From contig JABRWF010000004.1 in NCBI GenBank assembly GCA_018343915.1, positions 1,426,001 to 1,490,000 on the forward strand: a stretch of DNA of 64,000 bases. Reading direction: 5' to 3'. Shown here in pieces: positions 48,048 to 60,350 of this stretch (position 1 is the stretch's first letter; the number at the start of each line of letters is the position of its first letter). The stretch is from Agroathelia rolfsii. Taxonomy: Eukaryota; Basidiomycota; Agaricomycetes; Amylocorticiales; Amylocorticiaceae. The notes under the pieces were generated by a model, which worked only from the letters and a program-made list of their open reading frames with translations, ran no database searches and had not been told where the DNA came from. Position numbers and translations under genes: made by a program.

Positions 48048-51000
48048 TCATGCGTTCGTCCTTTGAGATCTGCGTAGAAAGAACATCTTGCGCCAGCTAC
48101 GTTTGGTTTTCTTGTTTTCGCAGACGAGACAGGTACGTTTTTCGGGCATCGAATCACCTAGGCACCTTTATCGAGGGAATCAGCATCGAGTACATCTATC
48201 AAAATATTCCAGCAACGTACTGTTGACAGATGGAGTGACCACATCTCCCTATCAAAATGTCTTGAGGACTTCGGAATTCGCGGCATGACAAGCAGTGCCA
48301 GCCAACTGCTTCAGCCTCGGCGACCGTCTTTTGATGCACATCGAAATTTTGTGCTGGCCAGCCGGCGTAGACAGTGTTCGACTCGGCAATATCACCAGAG
48401 AGAAGGAGTGTGTGTTCCATGAGCATCGAGTTATCTTCCATAGATGCACCAGACAGTAGTCGTGATCCCACACGCATGGCACTCCTGAAATAAATGTTAG
48501 ATTGTTTCCAGATTCTCACAAGACATACGCGTACCCTTCGCCGATTTTAAGAGGATTGAGGGCAAATTGTCCTCTCGAGTTAATGTGAGCAACGACGGAG
48601 CAGTCATCGAGTGCAACGTTATCACCGAGCTGGGGTAGGAAATTTGAATAACGTGTACACAAATCATGAAAGCCAATTCATACCTCGACGAGGTCAGGTT
48701 CAGTCATGAGTCCAACCCTTCCTCCGGCAAAAAGGGAGACATTGCGTCCGGCCTTCAGACCAAGGGCCCTGTAGAACCACACGATATATGCAGATCCTGT
48801 AATGTAAGACAGGACACCACTCCCATGTCCATGAAACATCACATGCGACAAAGTAAGATGAAGCTGCCAACGCTGGCAGTAACTGCTTTTATCCCAGTGA
48901 TACGAGCCCTGTTTACGTCTGCCGATGATAGCCCACTTCGCCCCGATGACCCAAGCAAATACGATGAGACTTTGAATGGCCAAAACAGCGATGAATATGA
49001 GGGCAATAAAGCCGTACATGGTACCGAATTGGAACCAGGTGCGCCTGAACAGACGACGATGGAAGAGATGTATGGCGAATTGACGAAGGACAACTGCCGC
49101 GACAACAGCAGCAATGGACCAGAAAGCGGCGCTGATAGCCACGACGATGAGGTTGATTGAGAACAAACCACTGTAAGGAATGACAAAGAAGTCGGCCTTG
49201 CGATCGTAAAATGCTTTCCCAAAGGGCGTCTTGGTGTCTGTTGATTCGATTTCTTTAGATCCGCTGCTAAGGCAGACCGCATCACCACCATCTGCAGGAA
49301 TGTCAACATCAGTTAGATTAAGGGGAAAGTATTGGATAGATAAAAGGCATACAGTTGCCCATCCAGGTCGAGTTATCTTCGTAGTAGCCATCGCGCTTAG
49401 CAAGACAGCCTGATCCCATAACTGCTTTCCGGCCAACCGTGACGCCAGGCAAGAGAACACAACGGTCGGCAATCATGGCACCTGCACCGACGACAATCTT
49501 CTTCGAGCCAAGCGCATCTGTCGTGAAAAACTCGGAACGAGAACCGAAGACAACGTCGTCACCGATCTCAAGCAGCTCGGGATCAGGACAATAGATACCC
49601 GAGCCAGGCCAGTAAACACGTTTCCCAATCTTAGCACCCATACTACGGAATATCCACGAAGTAGCTTCGTAGTGTGTGCCCCAGATTTCGAATGCACCTT
49701 TGAGCGCGCCCTGAGAGAGAATAACATTGTTGATGTACCGTCGCGTCAACTGGTATTGAGTAGCTTCGGCGATTGGGCCTTCCTTGTTCAGTCCCAAAAG
49801 GCGTTTTACAACGATTCCAAGCAAAACCCGGATGAGGGGGGTGGTGGTTGCTCTGACCACACGAGCAACAGTGTGCCATATGATACGTTCTTTGTTTGCG
49901 AACCACCACAAGACGCTTTCCACGGCATCCAGCCCGGAGACGTTGATCGGGGTCTGCGATAACATGACATAGAGGATAGCAAGCCATGGGATATCTGGAA
50001 AAAGTTCAATAACCTGTAATCTAAGATGAAACTGCGAATACTTACATGAAATGAATAGCACCACGAAGATGATTGGCCACGCAAAAAAAAGCTTCCAAGC
50101 CAGCTTAGGCTTGGCGAAGGTCGAGCGATTGATGGAAATTAGATTCTTGCCGGACGGACCATCGAAAGAACTAGCGTGAGGTCCCCAAGCCGTCTCTTCC
50201 TTCAAAACGGTCCCGGGAGCGATTTGTGTATAGGTATTGACCACAACGTTCTTCTCCAGTACGACTTTATCGAGCTTGAACATGCCTTCGCGTTCGACGC
50301 AGAAGCCCCGCACGACGGCACGATCTACTCTGCAGCCATCCTGGAATTCCAAGAGATCAAATTCGCCGACTAAGCCAAATAAAAATAAGCTTCATGCTCT
50401 CTCGAGAAAATGATCACAAGTTTGGACGCACGCTTTGCACCCGCATCAAAGGATACACCCTTGCCCACTTTAGCTCCAAGCATCCTCAAATAGAGCGCGA
50501 ATAGTGACGGATGGTACAGGAAAACGCCACGACCGGCTGAACGAATGGCTTGGTCGACGATCCACCAACGCAAATGATAGATGCTCCAGCTTTGTTTTTC
50601 CGTGAATGTCAGATACCGATAAAATATACGAAGTGACAAGAAAGAGGAAAACTCACTAGCTGTATGTGCCAGGCTTGTAGCGGCCAATCACTACCCATTT
50701 GAATACGATTGCTGTAAGCGGCGAAAAGATCTGAGAACCAAGACGGCCTGCGATAATGGCGCAGATAAGACAGGCCATGCGCACGAAATAGCTATGATGC
50801 AATTTGTCAACTTAATACATATGATTTGACAGGAGAGATCCTTACTTGTTGCTTGTGAACTTTGCCAAAGAGGCAAGGACGTAGAGAAGGATGGTCCCTG
50901 AGAATTGATCGTCAGTGACAAAAAAAAGTAGGAAAGAGCGTTTCCGATGCTTACATGTCAGAGCAGCCTTCATAGGGTAGAAAAATATTAACGGGATCGC

Positions 51001-53763
51001 TTGGACAAATAAGCTCAGCGGATGGTTCTGTCCTCTCCCCTGTTTAGGTTTTGCACTGTAGGGCAGCTCAGATCCATCATACGAAATGTCATCGTTATCC
51101 AGCTTGGAGAGGTGTTCTGCTCCATCTTTGTCTTTGAGTGTGGCTGCGCTGCCAGCCCTCGTAGGACCTTTTGATGGGCCACGCGAGGTCTTCTTATCCT
51201 CCAACTCAACCATCTTCGCAATAGCGTCTACGGTACTATTGGTGAAAAGTGTTGAAATCTGCAACGAGGCGCCCGTCTCCTTTCGGATGAAGTACGCGAG
51301 TCGGCCCAGCAGCAATGAGTTTCCGCCAAGAAGGAAGAAGTCGGAGTCCGCGTTGATATCATTTTCGTCGACGAGGAGCAGGGTAGAAATAATGCGCCGT
51401 ACGGTCAGTACATGTGGAGACATGGCTGAGGAAGCGTTCAGTGCTACCATAGCCAGGAGTGCATCGTAATCGACAGCCCCAGATGCATTGACGGGAAGAG
51501 GTGTGTTAATGAGATGCACGTGCTCCGGGACCTCATAGTCATGCATACACCTGGACAGCGCCTCTTTGACGCCCTTGGCGTCCAACGCGTGAAGGTTCCG
51601 TGGATCCGTGGAAATGAAGGCTTCGAGGCTGCTATCACTGGCCCTGAACCGTAAAGTCGCATCCTCAACACCATCCATCGCTTTGAGGGTCGCAAGCGCA
51701 TGATCGGTGTCGACGTGCACACGGTGACAGGGGATAGGCGCTTTATGTTTCTCTACGCCAGGTTCGAGTTGATCTGCATCCAGCTCCCGCGCTTCGAAAT
51801 GGCGGGCGAGCGTCTCAATACCATCATGGACCTCTTCCAAGCCAAATCGAGCCGAAAGCCCGATACGGAGCGGCTTGCCAGCGGCATTGACGGGCAAAGC
51901 ATCCATATAAACGATCAACGCGGGCCACTTGCTCGGGTGTAAAGAACTAGCGAGGAGCGCGAGCAATGAAGGGAGGGAAATACGGTTCTCTCCGGGTTGT
52001 GAGACGATGACAACACCGATCGTTTCTTGAAGAACATTGTGGGGAACAGCGAAAGCCAACGTGGTCTGGTAGTGGTTATGAGTATTTGAGAAAATGCGTC
52101 ACACTATCGGTCACTAACCTTGACACGGCCCTGCGAGGCAATCATAATTGCCTCTTCAATCTCAAACGGCGAAATAACTTCACCACCCTTATTGATGATT
52201 TCTTTTGATCTTCCAGTAATGTACAGATAGCCATCCTCGTCCATCCAGCCCATGTCGCCCGAATCAAACCATCCGTCCTCGGTGATAGCAGATGTATCGA
52301 TTCTACCCTCGCTATTGCCGCTACCATCCTCAGGGGGGACCTCGTAGCCTTCGAAGGTGGGTAGACCCCGAACGCAGATGGCACCCACTTCACCCCTAGG
52401 AAGCTCCTTTCCAGCACCCCCAGGTGTCCTGATGGACAAGTGTGGTCCGCAGGCGATACCAGACGTGCCGGGGCGATCCAACGTGTAAGTCGACGGTGGT
52501 GAAGCAATCGGCATGCATCTAATAGAATTTGTGAACAAAATATGGGAAATCAAGAGACGATGGATATGCTCACTCAGTCATGCCATAACTGGGCAAGATG
52601 ACCGCTCCGTTGAAAGTATCCTTGAGCTCGAGGGCCAAGGAAGGTAAAAGACCACCTGCAGCGTTGCAAACCATACGAATTTTCCTTCCGCTCTCATTGT
52701 GGGTTAGTGGCGATGCCGTCTCACGATCAACAAGAGTTGAGTTGGATGATGATGCAGACAGAGTTGGCTGTGCTGCCAGGATCGCATGATGCATTGTAGG
52801 AGCTGCATAGTACCACGTGGCGCCCACGCTATTCTGTACAGTCCAGAACGTATCTGCATCAAATCCTGAGCACATAATGACACTGCCACCCGATAGCACT
52901 GGTGCCAATAAATTTCGGACAATTCCACCCACGTGGAAAAGCGGCATCATGTTCACTAAAATACACAGGCGCGTGAATCACACAGTAATAGGGCAATACG
53001 GTTAGTACGTACTGTTCACATCGTCTTCATGAATATCCCACGATTTGATGACAGCGCAAGTCCCTACAATCAGAGAGCGTAGAGAATAAGGGACAATCTT
53101 CTTCTTGCCGCTAGTACCCGAGGTATGCAACACGAGAGACTTGTCGGTCAACGAGTGGAGCCGATCTGTCAAAGAACTCTCGGCTCCTCGAGATGGCCCC
53201 GAGGACACGCCATCGATTGTCCTCATGTCGAATAATCCCACCTCGTCATCACCGGAGCGCTCAACCATATACACAATTTCCAACCCAAGATCCTCGTGCA
53301 AACTTCTTAACTCCAGCCTATCTTCCATTTCCGGTGTCGTAAACACAGCTCTTGCACGCAAACGGCGGGCATCGTCACGTAATTCGTTGGCTGTGCAGGT
53401 AGCATTCACAGGGGCACAAGTGTGGTATGCGGCAAGGGCGATCAAGGCAAGGGCGTTGGCAGGGCCAGTGGGGAGAACGACCATCACGCGGTCATTCCTG
53501 CCTAGAGGTCTGGAAGAAAATGGCAGACGAAAAGATGATACAAATCGGTGCAGAGAGGCATGGGTAAGAGGTTTCCTTGATGGAGATGGGTCGCGGATCG
53601 CCGGTGCAGATGTACAAGGCAAACAATCTAGTAGTGTATGGACGAGACCTGAGTCGGTAACATTAGCAGCAATAAGATCGCCCAGAGAGTCGGTGCTATT
53701 AGGACTTGACGAAGGAATTTGATAAATAGAGGCAAGAGGGACAGTAGGGAAAGACGATGGCAT
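48048..53763 (-). CDS. NRPS-like adenylation/carrier/beta-helix membrane protein with C-terminal RING finger
   Basis: Thirteen exons: 53763-53013, 52955-52574, 52518-52119, 52065-50955, 50897-50846, 50791-50657, 50589-50432, 50369-50046, 49994-49353, 49291-48684, 48629-48535, 48484-48221 and 48165-48048; 1,679 residues. Order: an adenylation domain (P-loop TSGTSGKKK at 214-222, 'NMMPLFHVGG', 'SYGMTE' near 377, 'GWFDSGDMGWMDEDGYLYIT', catalytic Lys in VNAAGKPL at about 575). Next a carrier site FFLLGGNSLL with Ser761. Then several membrane segments alternating with hexapeptide beta-helix stretches ('SMGAKIGKRVYWPGSGIYCP', 'AGAMIADRCVLLPGVTVGRK'), as in the terminal domain of Pls-type peptide synthetases. 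The end is a C3HC4 RING (Cys 1617, 1620, 1634, His 1636, Cys 1639, 1642, 1653, 1656). There is no condensation or thioesterase domain. Product unknown; membrane location is inferred. Confidence 0.85.
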
Positions 53764-56700
53764 GGTGGCCAGATGAAGGGAAAGGCGGGAGACGTCTCAA
53801 CGCAAGTGCTTGACTAAAGTATGGCGAGAATGCCTCGTCAAGGAGTGCGTGGGAAAGAGAAAAGATATTCAAGAACCGTGGGAGGAAGCTCCTCGCCTAT
53901 GTACCCACGCTGACGCACTCGAGGTGCCTAATTTATTGAAGAGCAACGGTGATGCATCACCTAGCCTGGTAAACTATGATTCATACATTGGAACCTGAAG
54001 CGGCGGAGGGATTCCGTTCGATCGCCACCTAAAACATGGAAGTTCGGCAAGCAGTAGTAGTTACCCATGCATTTAATTCTATGCATCGTGAGAGTGTAGA
54101 TCTGAGGGCGATACAACAATGCATAGATTTGGCAGATCGAAGCAATTGGGCGTCTACTGTCGAGGACGGCCTGTGGCTGCCAGCGAACCTTGAAACCGGT
54201 GCTGACTTCTGTATGTGGTGATACATGAAAAACACGGCCTCCAAGCGCAAATGCAAATGCAATCCTGGCACAGGCTATGGAATGCCCACACGGTCGGACT
54301 TGGCGTATCGCGTAGCCATTCTCTAGAGAATGGACTGCGTGGGTGGATCATGTCGATTGTTACTAATTGGAGCTGAACTCGACCACCGGGGAAGATGGTA
54401 GTTTGGTGTGAAGCCGCGGCCGGAAGTAAAACTGGCTAGCCGCTAATATTCACACGCTTTTCAGCTTGAGAGTCTATAGCATGCCCTCCTACTCAACCAG
54501 CTCATGTCTACTTCGATAAATACCATATCTGACCCTTGCTTATGACCTTTGGTACTCACTGCCAATTGCATACCTTCACCCCTATACTACATAGTATTTT
54601 CTCCCTAACGATGACAATCGGCGCCCGAACATCCCACCTGGCTGGTCTGTCATCATTCCCGTTTCCCACGCTTACTTGCATCGCTATTGGTCTCCCGGCA
54701 TGTCAAGTGGAATTCTCTTTTTGATTCTACTTTCTCATGCTGCTCCAAGCTCAGCTGGAGATATCAAAAGTGCCTCCATTTGAATGTCATGACCTATTTC
54801 TTAATGACTATAGATTCACGGATCATTTTGTCTCTGGCCCTTCAATGCATATTTGAAGCCTCTGCATTAAGCCACTCTTTCTGTCCCAGACCTATGTATT
54901 ACCACTGGATAACAGTTCCTACGTCCATTGCCACCTGGTTTGCAGCACGCAGAATACCTTACTCTATATCACGAAACTCTCACTATCCTCGGTGCCGTGC
55001 GGCAACTTGACACGATGGGTATCGTTGATATCACAATCAAATCTGCGGAACGTCATTCCGTAAATATTCTCATACGCTTCAAGCGCCAGCTACCATTATA
55101 TCCCAGTTTTTCCATGGGATTTTTTTCTATCACATCTCACATTTGTCATGTTCTTGTTCCCGTGACCCAGAGATCCCCACTGGACTCTCAATACAAATGT
55201 GAATGTGCCTGTGATGGTCGTATTCTCGTCGCTAGTCAATGGTCTGGTTTGCACGGCCGCCGTGTTTCTATGTGAGCAGAACATATCATGATGTGCTATG
55301 AGCATGCGCTCTCCAATTCCACTACAATTTCCAGCCCATCATGGGAGATTTCAAGTAACCGTAAGTGTAATACAAGAGGCATCAAGCAATCTCAGAGACA
55401 AGCCCTAATCAGATTATATTGGATGTTCCAAGCACCTAACGGTAGGGCGAGACTTGGTTTTGAATGGGTTGCCAAGACCCCGAGCACTGCCCAGTTTTAC
55501 GGTACCGGGTACTGACACTGCAATGATCTCCTTAATACTGTCTAACGTTCGTTCTGAAACCATTCCTATGGAAGAATTAAAAATGCACGCCACATCTTCT
55601 ATCAATAGTTGTGCCATCGTGAATCCTTTCGATTCGAATGCCGTAAGACTTCTGTCTTCATGACTTTACCTAACGTATTAAGGAACACACCGATTTCATT
55701 CATTTGGATTAGAGTAATTATTCGTGGATACATATCCTCTCCGTTTTATTGGCACTCGCAACTGAAAAAAAAAATCAGACATCAAGAGGCGGAGTTAACC
55801 ATCAATCAATACATTTCTCTCAGTAAATTGAAGTACAGTCGAACATATCCAAGTCGCACTATCCTTTGGAAGTCCTCGTCTCTAGTAACTATTTTCTCCT
55901 GTAGTCCTAGTCTGATGCACAAGTACGCAGTTTAAGTATTATTGAACATACTCTCTTACCATACATACGTAAGACTCTGGAGCATCCGAAAGGTATGAGC
56001 TTATACAGGTTTGATTGAGTACATTTGGTCATATTGTTGTTACCTGTTATGCCTGTGTGTCTCGGAGCTAGGACATACACCCCAAAATGTTTCTCTCCAC
56101 ATCAGGTGACCGTCAATGTTTCCAGGCTGCTGTGGAACTCCGAAAGATGAGCACACACAACGAAAGTCTGTTTTCTTTCTTTTGAGCTATTTATAGCTAC
56201 AGCTTCCCATACATCATACCGGCGCTAACCTCGAACGATTGAGTGTCCATCTAATCAACACTCTCATGGCTCCTAGAACTCCTAACGGTTCGAATCCCAT
56301 CGGTTTGAGTTGGAATGAAATTCAAATTCGGGAAAACCGACGAGATCTAAACCATTAGGAGCTCTACTGTGTCATGGGCCATAAGTCATAGATATCACCT
56401 ACAAACAACCAATCCCAAGAAAATTATAAAATTGACAAAGGTCCAAGCGAGAGAGTTTTCAAACAGGTAACGAATCGACGAAAAGGTAACTCGAAAAGGA
56501 AGTAGAGGCATGCCTGAGACAAATGCATATGGAGAAACCCGAGGGGTAACCAAGTCGGAACATGCCGATCAAAACAACCACGATGATTCAAGTTACTATG
56601 ATTTTAGCTGGAGCGGGCGGCTTGTGTTCGCCGTATGCTCCTGTCTCTTATGAATGGATTGAAAACTCGAAGAAGGGCGGTAGGACAGGATGGTGCGGCC

Positions 56701-57445
56701 AAGGTCCGCCAGCCATTCCGCCTTCAAGTTCCTGGAGAATGTTAGTGGAGAAGCGGACGAGCGGTTGGTTCAAACAGGGTCGGACGTTGTCAACTTTTCA
56801 CGTTAATTTCAACATTTGATAACAGTTTTTACATTCATGCTACAAAATACAGATGCAACGGCGCAAACGAAAATTTAATGTATTCAAGTTGATGAAATAT
56901 TAGTATATGTCTAAGTCCTGAGCGGAGTTGCGAATACTGGTATTCAATGATGAACTCGGTCAAGTTCAGAAAACTTGAATATCATGAATCACGTCTTTCA
57001 GAGGGTTAATTAACAGCGATATCAGAATGTCTAGTCATTCATTAAAACGTGTGCATGATAAAGGATACAAAGAAATGTCTTGTTTAAAATATAATGCCGA
57101 AAAGTATATACTAATACCCAAAACCATGAAAGGATGATAGTTGTGGGAATTGTAACTCTACACATGACTATGCAAGTGATGGATAGAATAGTGTCAACGA
57201 AATAAATCAAATGTAGATTAGTGTATATTTTGTGTCTTTAAGATCATGATGTTGCGTTGCGCCTTGGAACCGAAGCCAAATGATGATAACGCGTGCGTAG
57301 TGTGCGAGTCTAGCCATGAGCCCGTGCCTGCAGTCCGAATTTTCCTTGCGACTGTGTCCGTTTTGTCATTTGTCTTCCTAAGGTTTGCCTCTGTTTCCAG
57401 TGGCATTTTTCTTATAAGAAAAGGTAGATATATCCATAGGGTAAA
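53764..57445. other. 3.7-kb gene-sparse stretch
   Basis: The longest gap in the window. It contains only short open frames without family motifs, such as 54928-55275 (115 codons) and one starting MAPRTPNGSNPIG at 56266. No long terminal repeats, terminal inverted repeats or reverse-transcriptase motifs were seen. It may be eroded mobile-element sequence, but I cannot show that. Confidence 0.4.
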
Positions 57446-59575
57446 TTAAACCCTAGCCGTCCCCTTGATACGCGCTTGGTTGAATCGAACGAAGATAAGA
57501 AAAGAGGACCCTAGGAGGACGCATAAACCCGAAAATATTACGGCGGCTTCATAGCGATCGTGTTGTCGTGATATTACTGTAGCCATAACATACGAAAGTT
57601 GATATAGACAAGTTAGGCGCGCTCATTTCGTACAGGGAGGATAGTACTTGTAACTTACGTGCACCATCAACGGGAGTGCCGAAGAGACCTGCAAATCCTG
57701 TGACGAGGAAGTTCATACTCAGACGTAGGCCGATTGTGCTCATATCCGGCGTGAGAGCGGCAACGCAGACGGCCACGGATGACACGTATGTACCCGAAAA
57801 AAATCCAAAAAGGATAGCGAATATAATGAATCCGGCAACAGAGGAAAGTGATAAGAAAATAAAGATCAAAATCTAGAAGAGTGCAAAAGAAATGAGACAC
57901 CATTGGCTTGGATGAAAGATGAAAGTGAACATACGCCAGCAACAAAACATGCTACGGAAAGGACATTGAGGCTACCCCATTTGTCGGCCAAGTAGTTCGG
58001 ACTGTAGGTAGTAATATACTAGATTAGAAACTGGCACAAAGATACAGATACCAAAAGCACGTGCATTGTTCGTCCGAACAGACTTGCGGCATCTATGGCA
58101 CGAAAAGTGAGTTTATGCCTGACTACACGTGAAATCAGACACGTACTGAGAATTGAGAGCAAATAAAATGCAAGAGTGTCCGACACGCCTTTACTCTGGG
58201 CATATAGTTGCTGTGAAACATACGAATCAGAAAGTGCTCCCAGCTGAGGATTGAACATCGTGAACATACAATATAGAAGATTGGTAGATAAAGTCCAAAC
58301 ATGATGAAGAATGTGCCAACACAGTAGAGCAAGAAGTTGATATCCTTGAACACTCTGAAGTCGACAAGCGGGCCTGAGACCTTATTTGGAGGAAGACGAG
58401 TCTTGAGGAGTAGATTTCCCGCAATTAGGCAAACCAGAATCAAAAACCCCTATAGTAATAAATTGTGAGTACTCAAGTCCAGGCAGATTCAACTTAGTAC
58501 TCACAGTTGTCCTAACAGCCCAACCAAATCCAATCTTAGGATTATTAGCCATGTTGTTAAGCATGATAGGGAAGGTAATGCCGCCAATACTCGATCCAGC
58601 AGCGAGAACGCCGTTGGCAAGGGCTCGCTTTCGATGGAACCAGTGAGAGACACAAGAAACGGCAGGAACAAAGATCATGCCCATGCCCAAGCCCATCCCT
58701 ATACCCTGTGCAAGAATGACCTCCCAAAGGTTTTTGCATAACGAAGTCATCATAATGCTACATGAGGTATATCAGGACAGTATATCATACGCAGTGTGTT
58801 AGGTGCATACCTGAAGACAACCAGAAACGAGCCAAACAGCATTCTGGGAGAGCATTGAGTTGTCCGCTAGATAATGTCAAGGGGATAACTCACATTGGAC
58901 GCATGTAACCTTGGTCAAATAAGCGACCAGAGCCAAGACTACCCCACATCATCATTGCCAGCTGAAGGGAGCCTATCCAAGATATCGTCGAAGGTGATTG
59001 ATGCGAGAGTTGGTGTGACTAAAAATGTATTGATCAGTACAAACTGTATTTTAGGACTCTAAAGAAGAATGAGGTCATACCTGATAGTAGTCCTGGTAAA
59101 CACCGAATGCTGCAAAAGATCATGAGAGGCATACTCAGGAAGCCCGATAGATGAATTGGCCTACCATTTGCGCTACCCCACGTCGAAAACGATACCTACA
59201 CGACAAAAGGGTCAGTCAAAAAATTCACATATGCAAATAATATATCAGGAACCAAAAGGCACTTACAAAGAAGGCACCCAAGACGACCAACCAGGCATCA
59301 AGTCCACCATCCGGAAATTGTGAGTCGAAAACTTCAACGACCTCTGCCGCTGGACCAGCCCCGATCACCTCGCCAACTTTCTTTTCTCCGTCTTCAGCTC
59401 TCTTCTCCCTCACATTGGTCTTCTCGCTTGCCGGACGATCATGATTCCTCTCCAAGTCTACACTATCTCGACCATATATGCTCGGTGTTGCAGTAGGATT
59501 GAACACGGTCGGTGTACGGGACTCTACAATGTTCTCTTGAGAAGAGCGGCTGATACTCGAAACGCTGGCGGACAT
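57446..59575 (-). CDS. MFS transporter, monocarboxylate-transporter type
   Basis: Twelve exons: 59575-59267, 59195-59165, 59109-59081, 59018-58894, 58843-58811, 58757-58505, 58449-58270, 58210-58147, 58092-58065, 58001-57935, 57872-57659 and 57576-57446; 487 residues. About 100 hydrophilic N-terminal residues precede twelve hydrophobic segments. Family blocks are 'FPDGGLDAWLVVLGAFFVSF' with STWGSANAFGVYQDYY, 'GIGMGLGMGMIFVPAVSCVS' with HWFHRKRALANGVLAAGSS, 'LYAQSKGVSDTLAFYLLSIL' and 'FGRTIPNYLADKWGSLNVL'. This is the fungal MCT-like branch of the major facilitator superfamily at the plasma membrane; the substrate is unknown. The intron 58064-58002 has a GC donor. Confidence 0.9.
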
Positions 59576-60350
59576 GTCTCCCCCTACAGGTATTTACACA
59601 CAAGAATTGGCAGCAGGTAGACCACGAGAGAACCGGCTTTTATAGTACCCAGCAAGGGGAGGAGCCCGATATCGGGCCCTTGCCGTTCTGCATGCGGCTT
59701 GTTTTCTGGTTTTTCTACTTGCGGCAAGACAACGGCATCCCGTATTGCCGGAGCGGGCCAGACTGTGAACCCACAGTTGCGTTTATTTGATCATGCGCCG
59801 CAACAATAATTTTCAGACTCGGACGACTCGAACGGTTGAAATAGGGAAGTGAAGATGACAAAGACGAGGAAAAGATGATAATGACCGTCACGTTCCGACT
59901 CGGCTTGTTCAAATTGACGTCAGCTGTGACTGCCACTAGACTTTTTCGTGCATGGGATTTGGATGCTGCTAAATACACTTTGTAAAATCACTTTTTTTCT
60001 AGTCACCGGATCATTGTAGAGTGACCGAGCCGCGGCACGGCATGACTGTACCAAGAACTCAGGCAACACACGCATGGAATGACTTCTGATAGAGCCAAAT
60101 CCAAAGCAGAGTTATGCGCACCAGAAGGTCATCGGGCATACACCTCAGCTGTACATGTACAGTGATGATTATTATCGATCATCAGTTCGAGGCCGAGTGA
60201 TATGTATCAATAATACGAAGATCTTATTATTAATTTTTCCTGGAGACTGGAGCTGAGTCATGCATGCATAGTGTAAGCTATCGTCTGGCCGATCGCAGGA
60301 GCCGTGATATCTCCATCATTACTACCAATCATGTTGTTTTTTCTTCTCCT
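59576..60350. other. gene-free stretch
   Basis: About 775 bp between the MFS start and the MLH1 stop, both on the minus strand; it contains the MFS promoter and MLH1 3' UTR. Nothing else recognised. Confidence 0.5.

Noticed and set aside
53105..53722. 205-codon plus-strand open frame
   Set aside because: Antisense of the first exon of the NRPS-like gene, which carries the adenylation P-loop on the minus strand.
54928..55275. 115-codon open frame in the large gene-sparse region
   Set aside because: Composition is not protein-like (His/Cys-rich C-terminus), there is no family resemblance, and no neighbouring exon extends it.
56287..56300. GGTTCGAATCC, a perfect-looking tRNA B-box
   Set aside because: The flanking bases cannot form a T stem, acceptor stem or anticodon arm, so it is not a tRNA gene.
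56266..56345. Short frame starting MAPRTPNGSNPIG, considered as the start of a retroelement gag
   Set aside because: It stops after about 26 codons and no terminal repeats, protease or reverse-transcriptase motifs follow.
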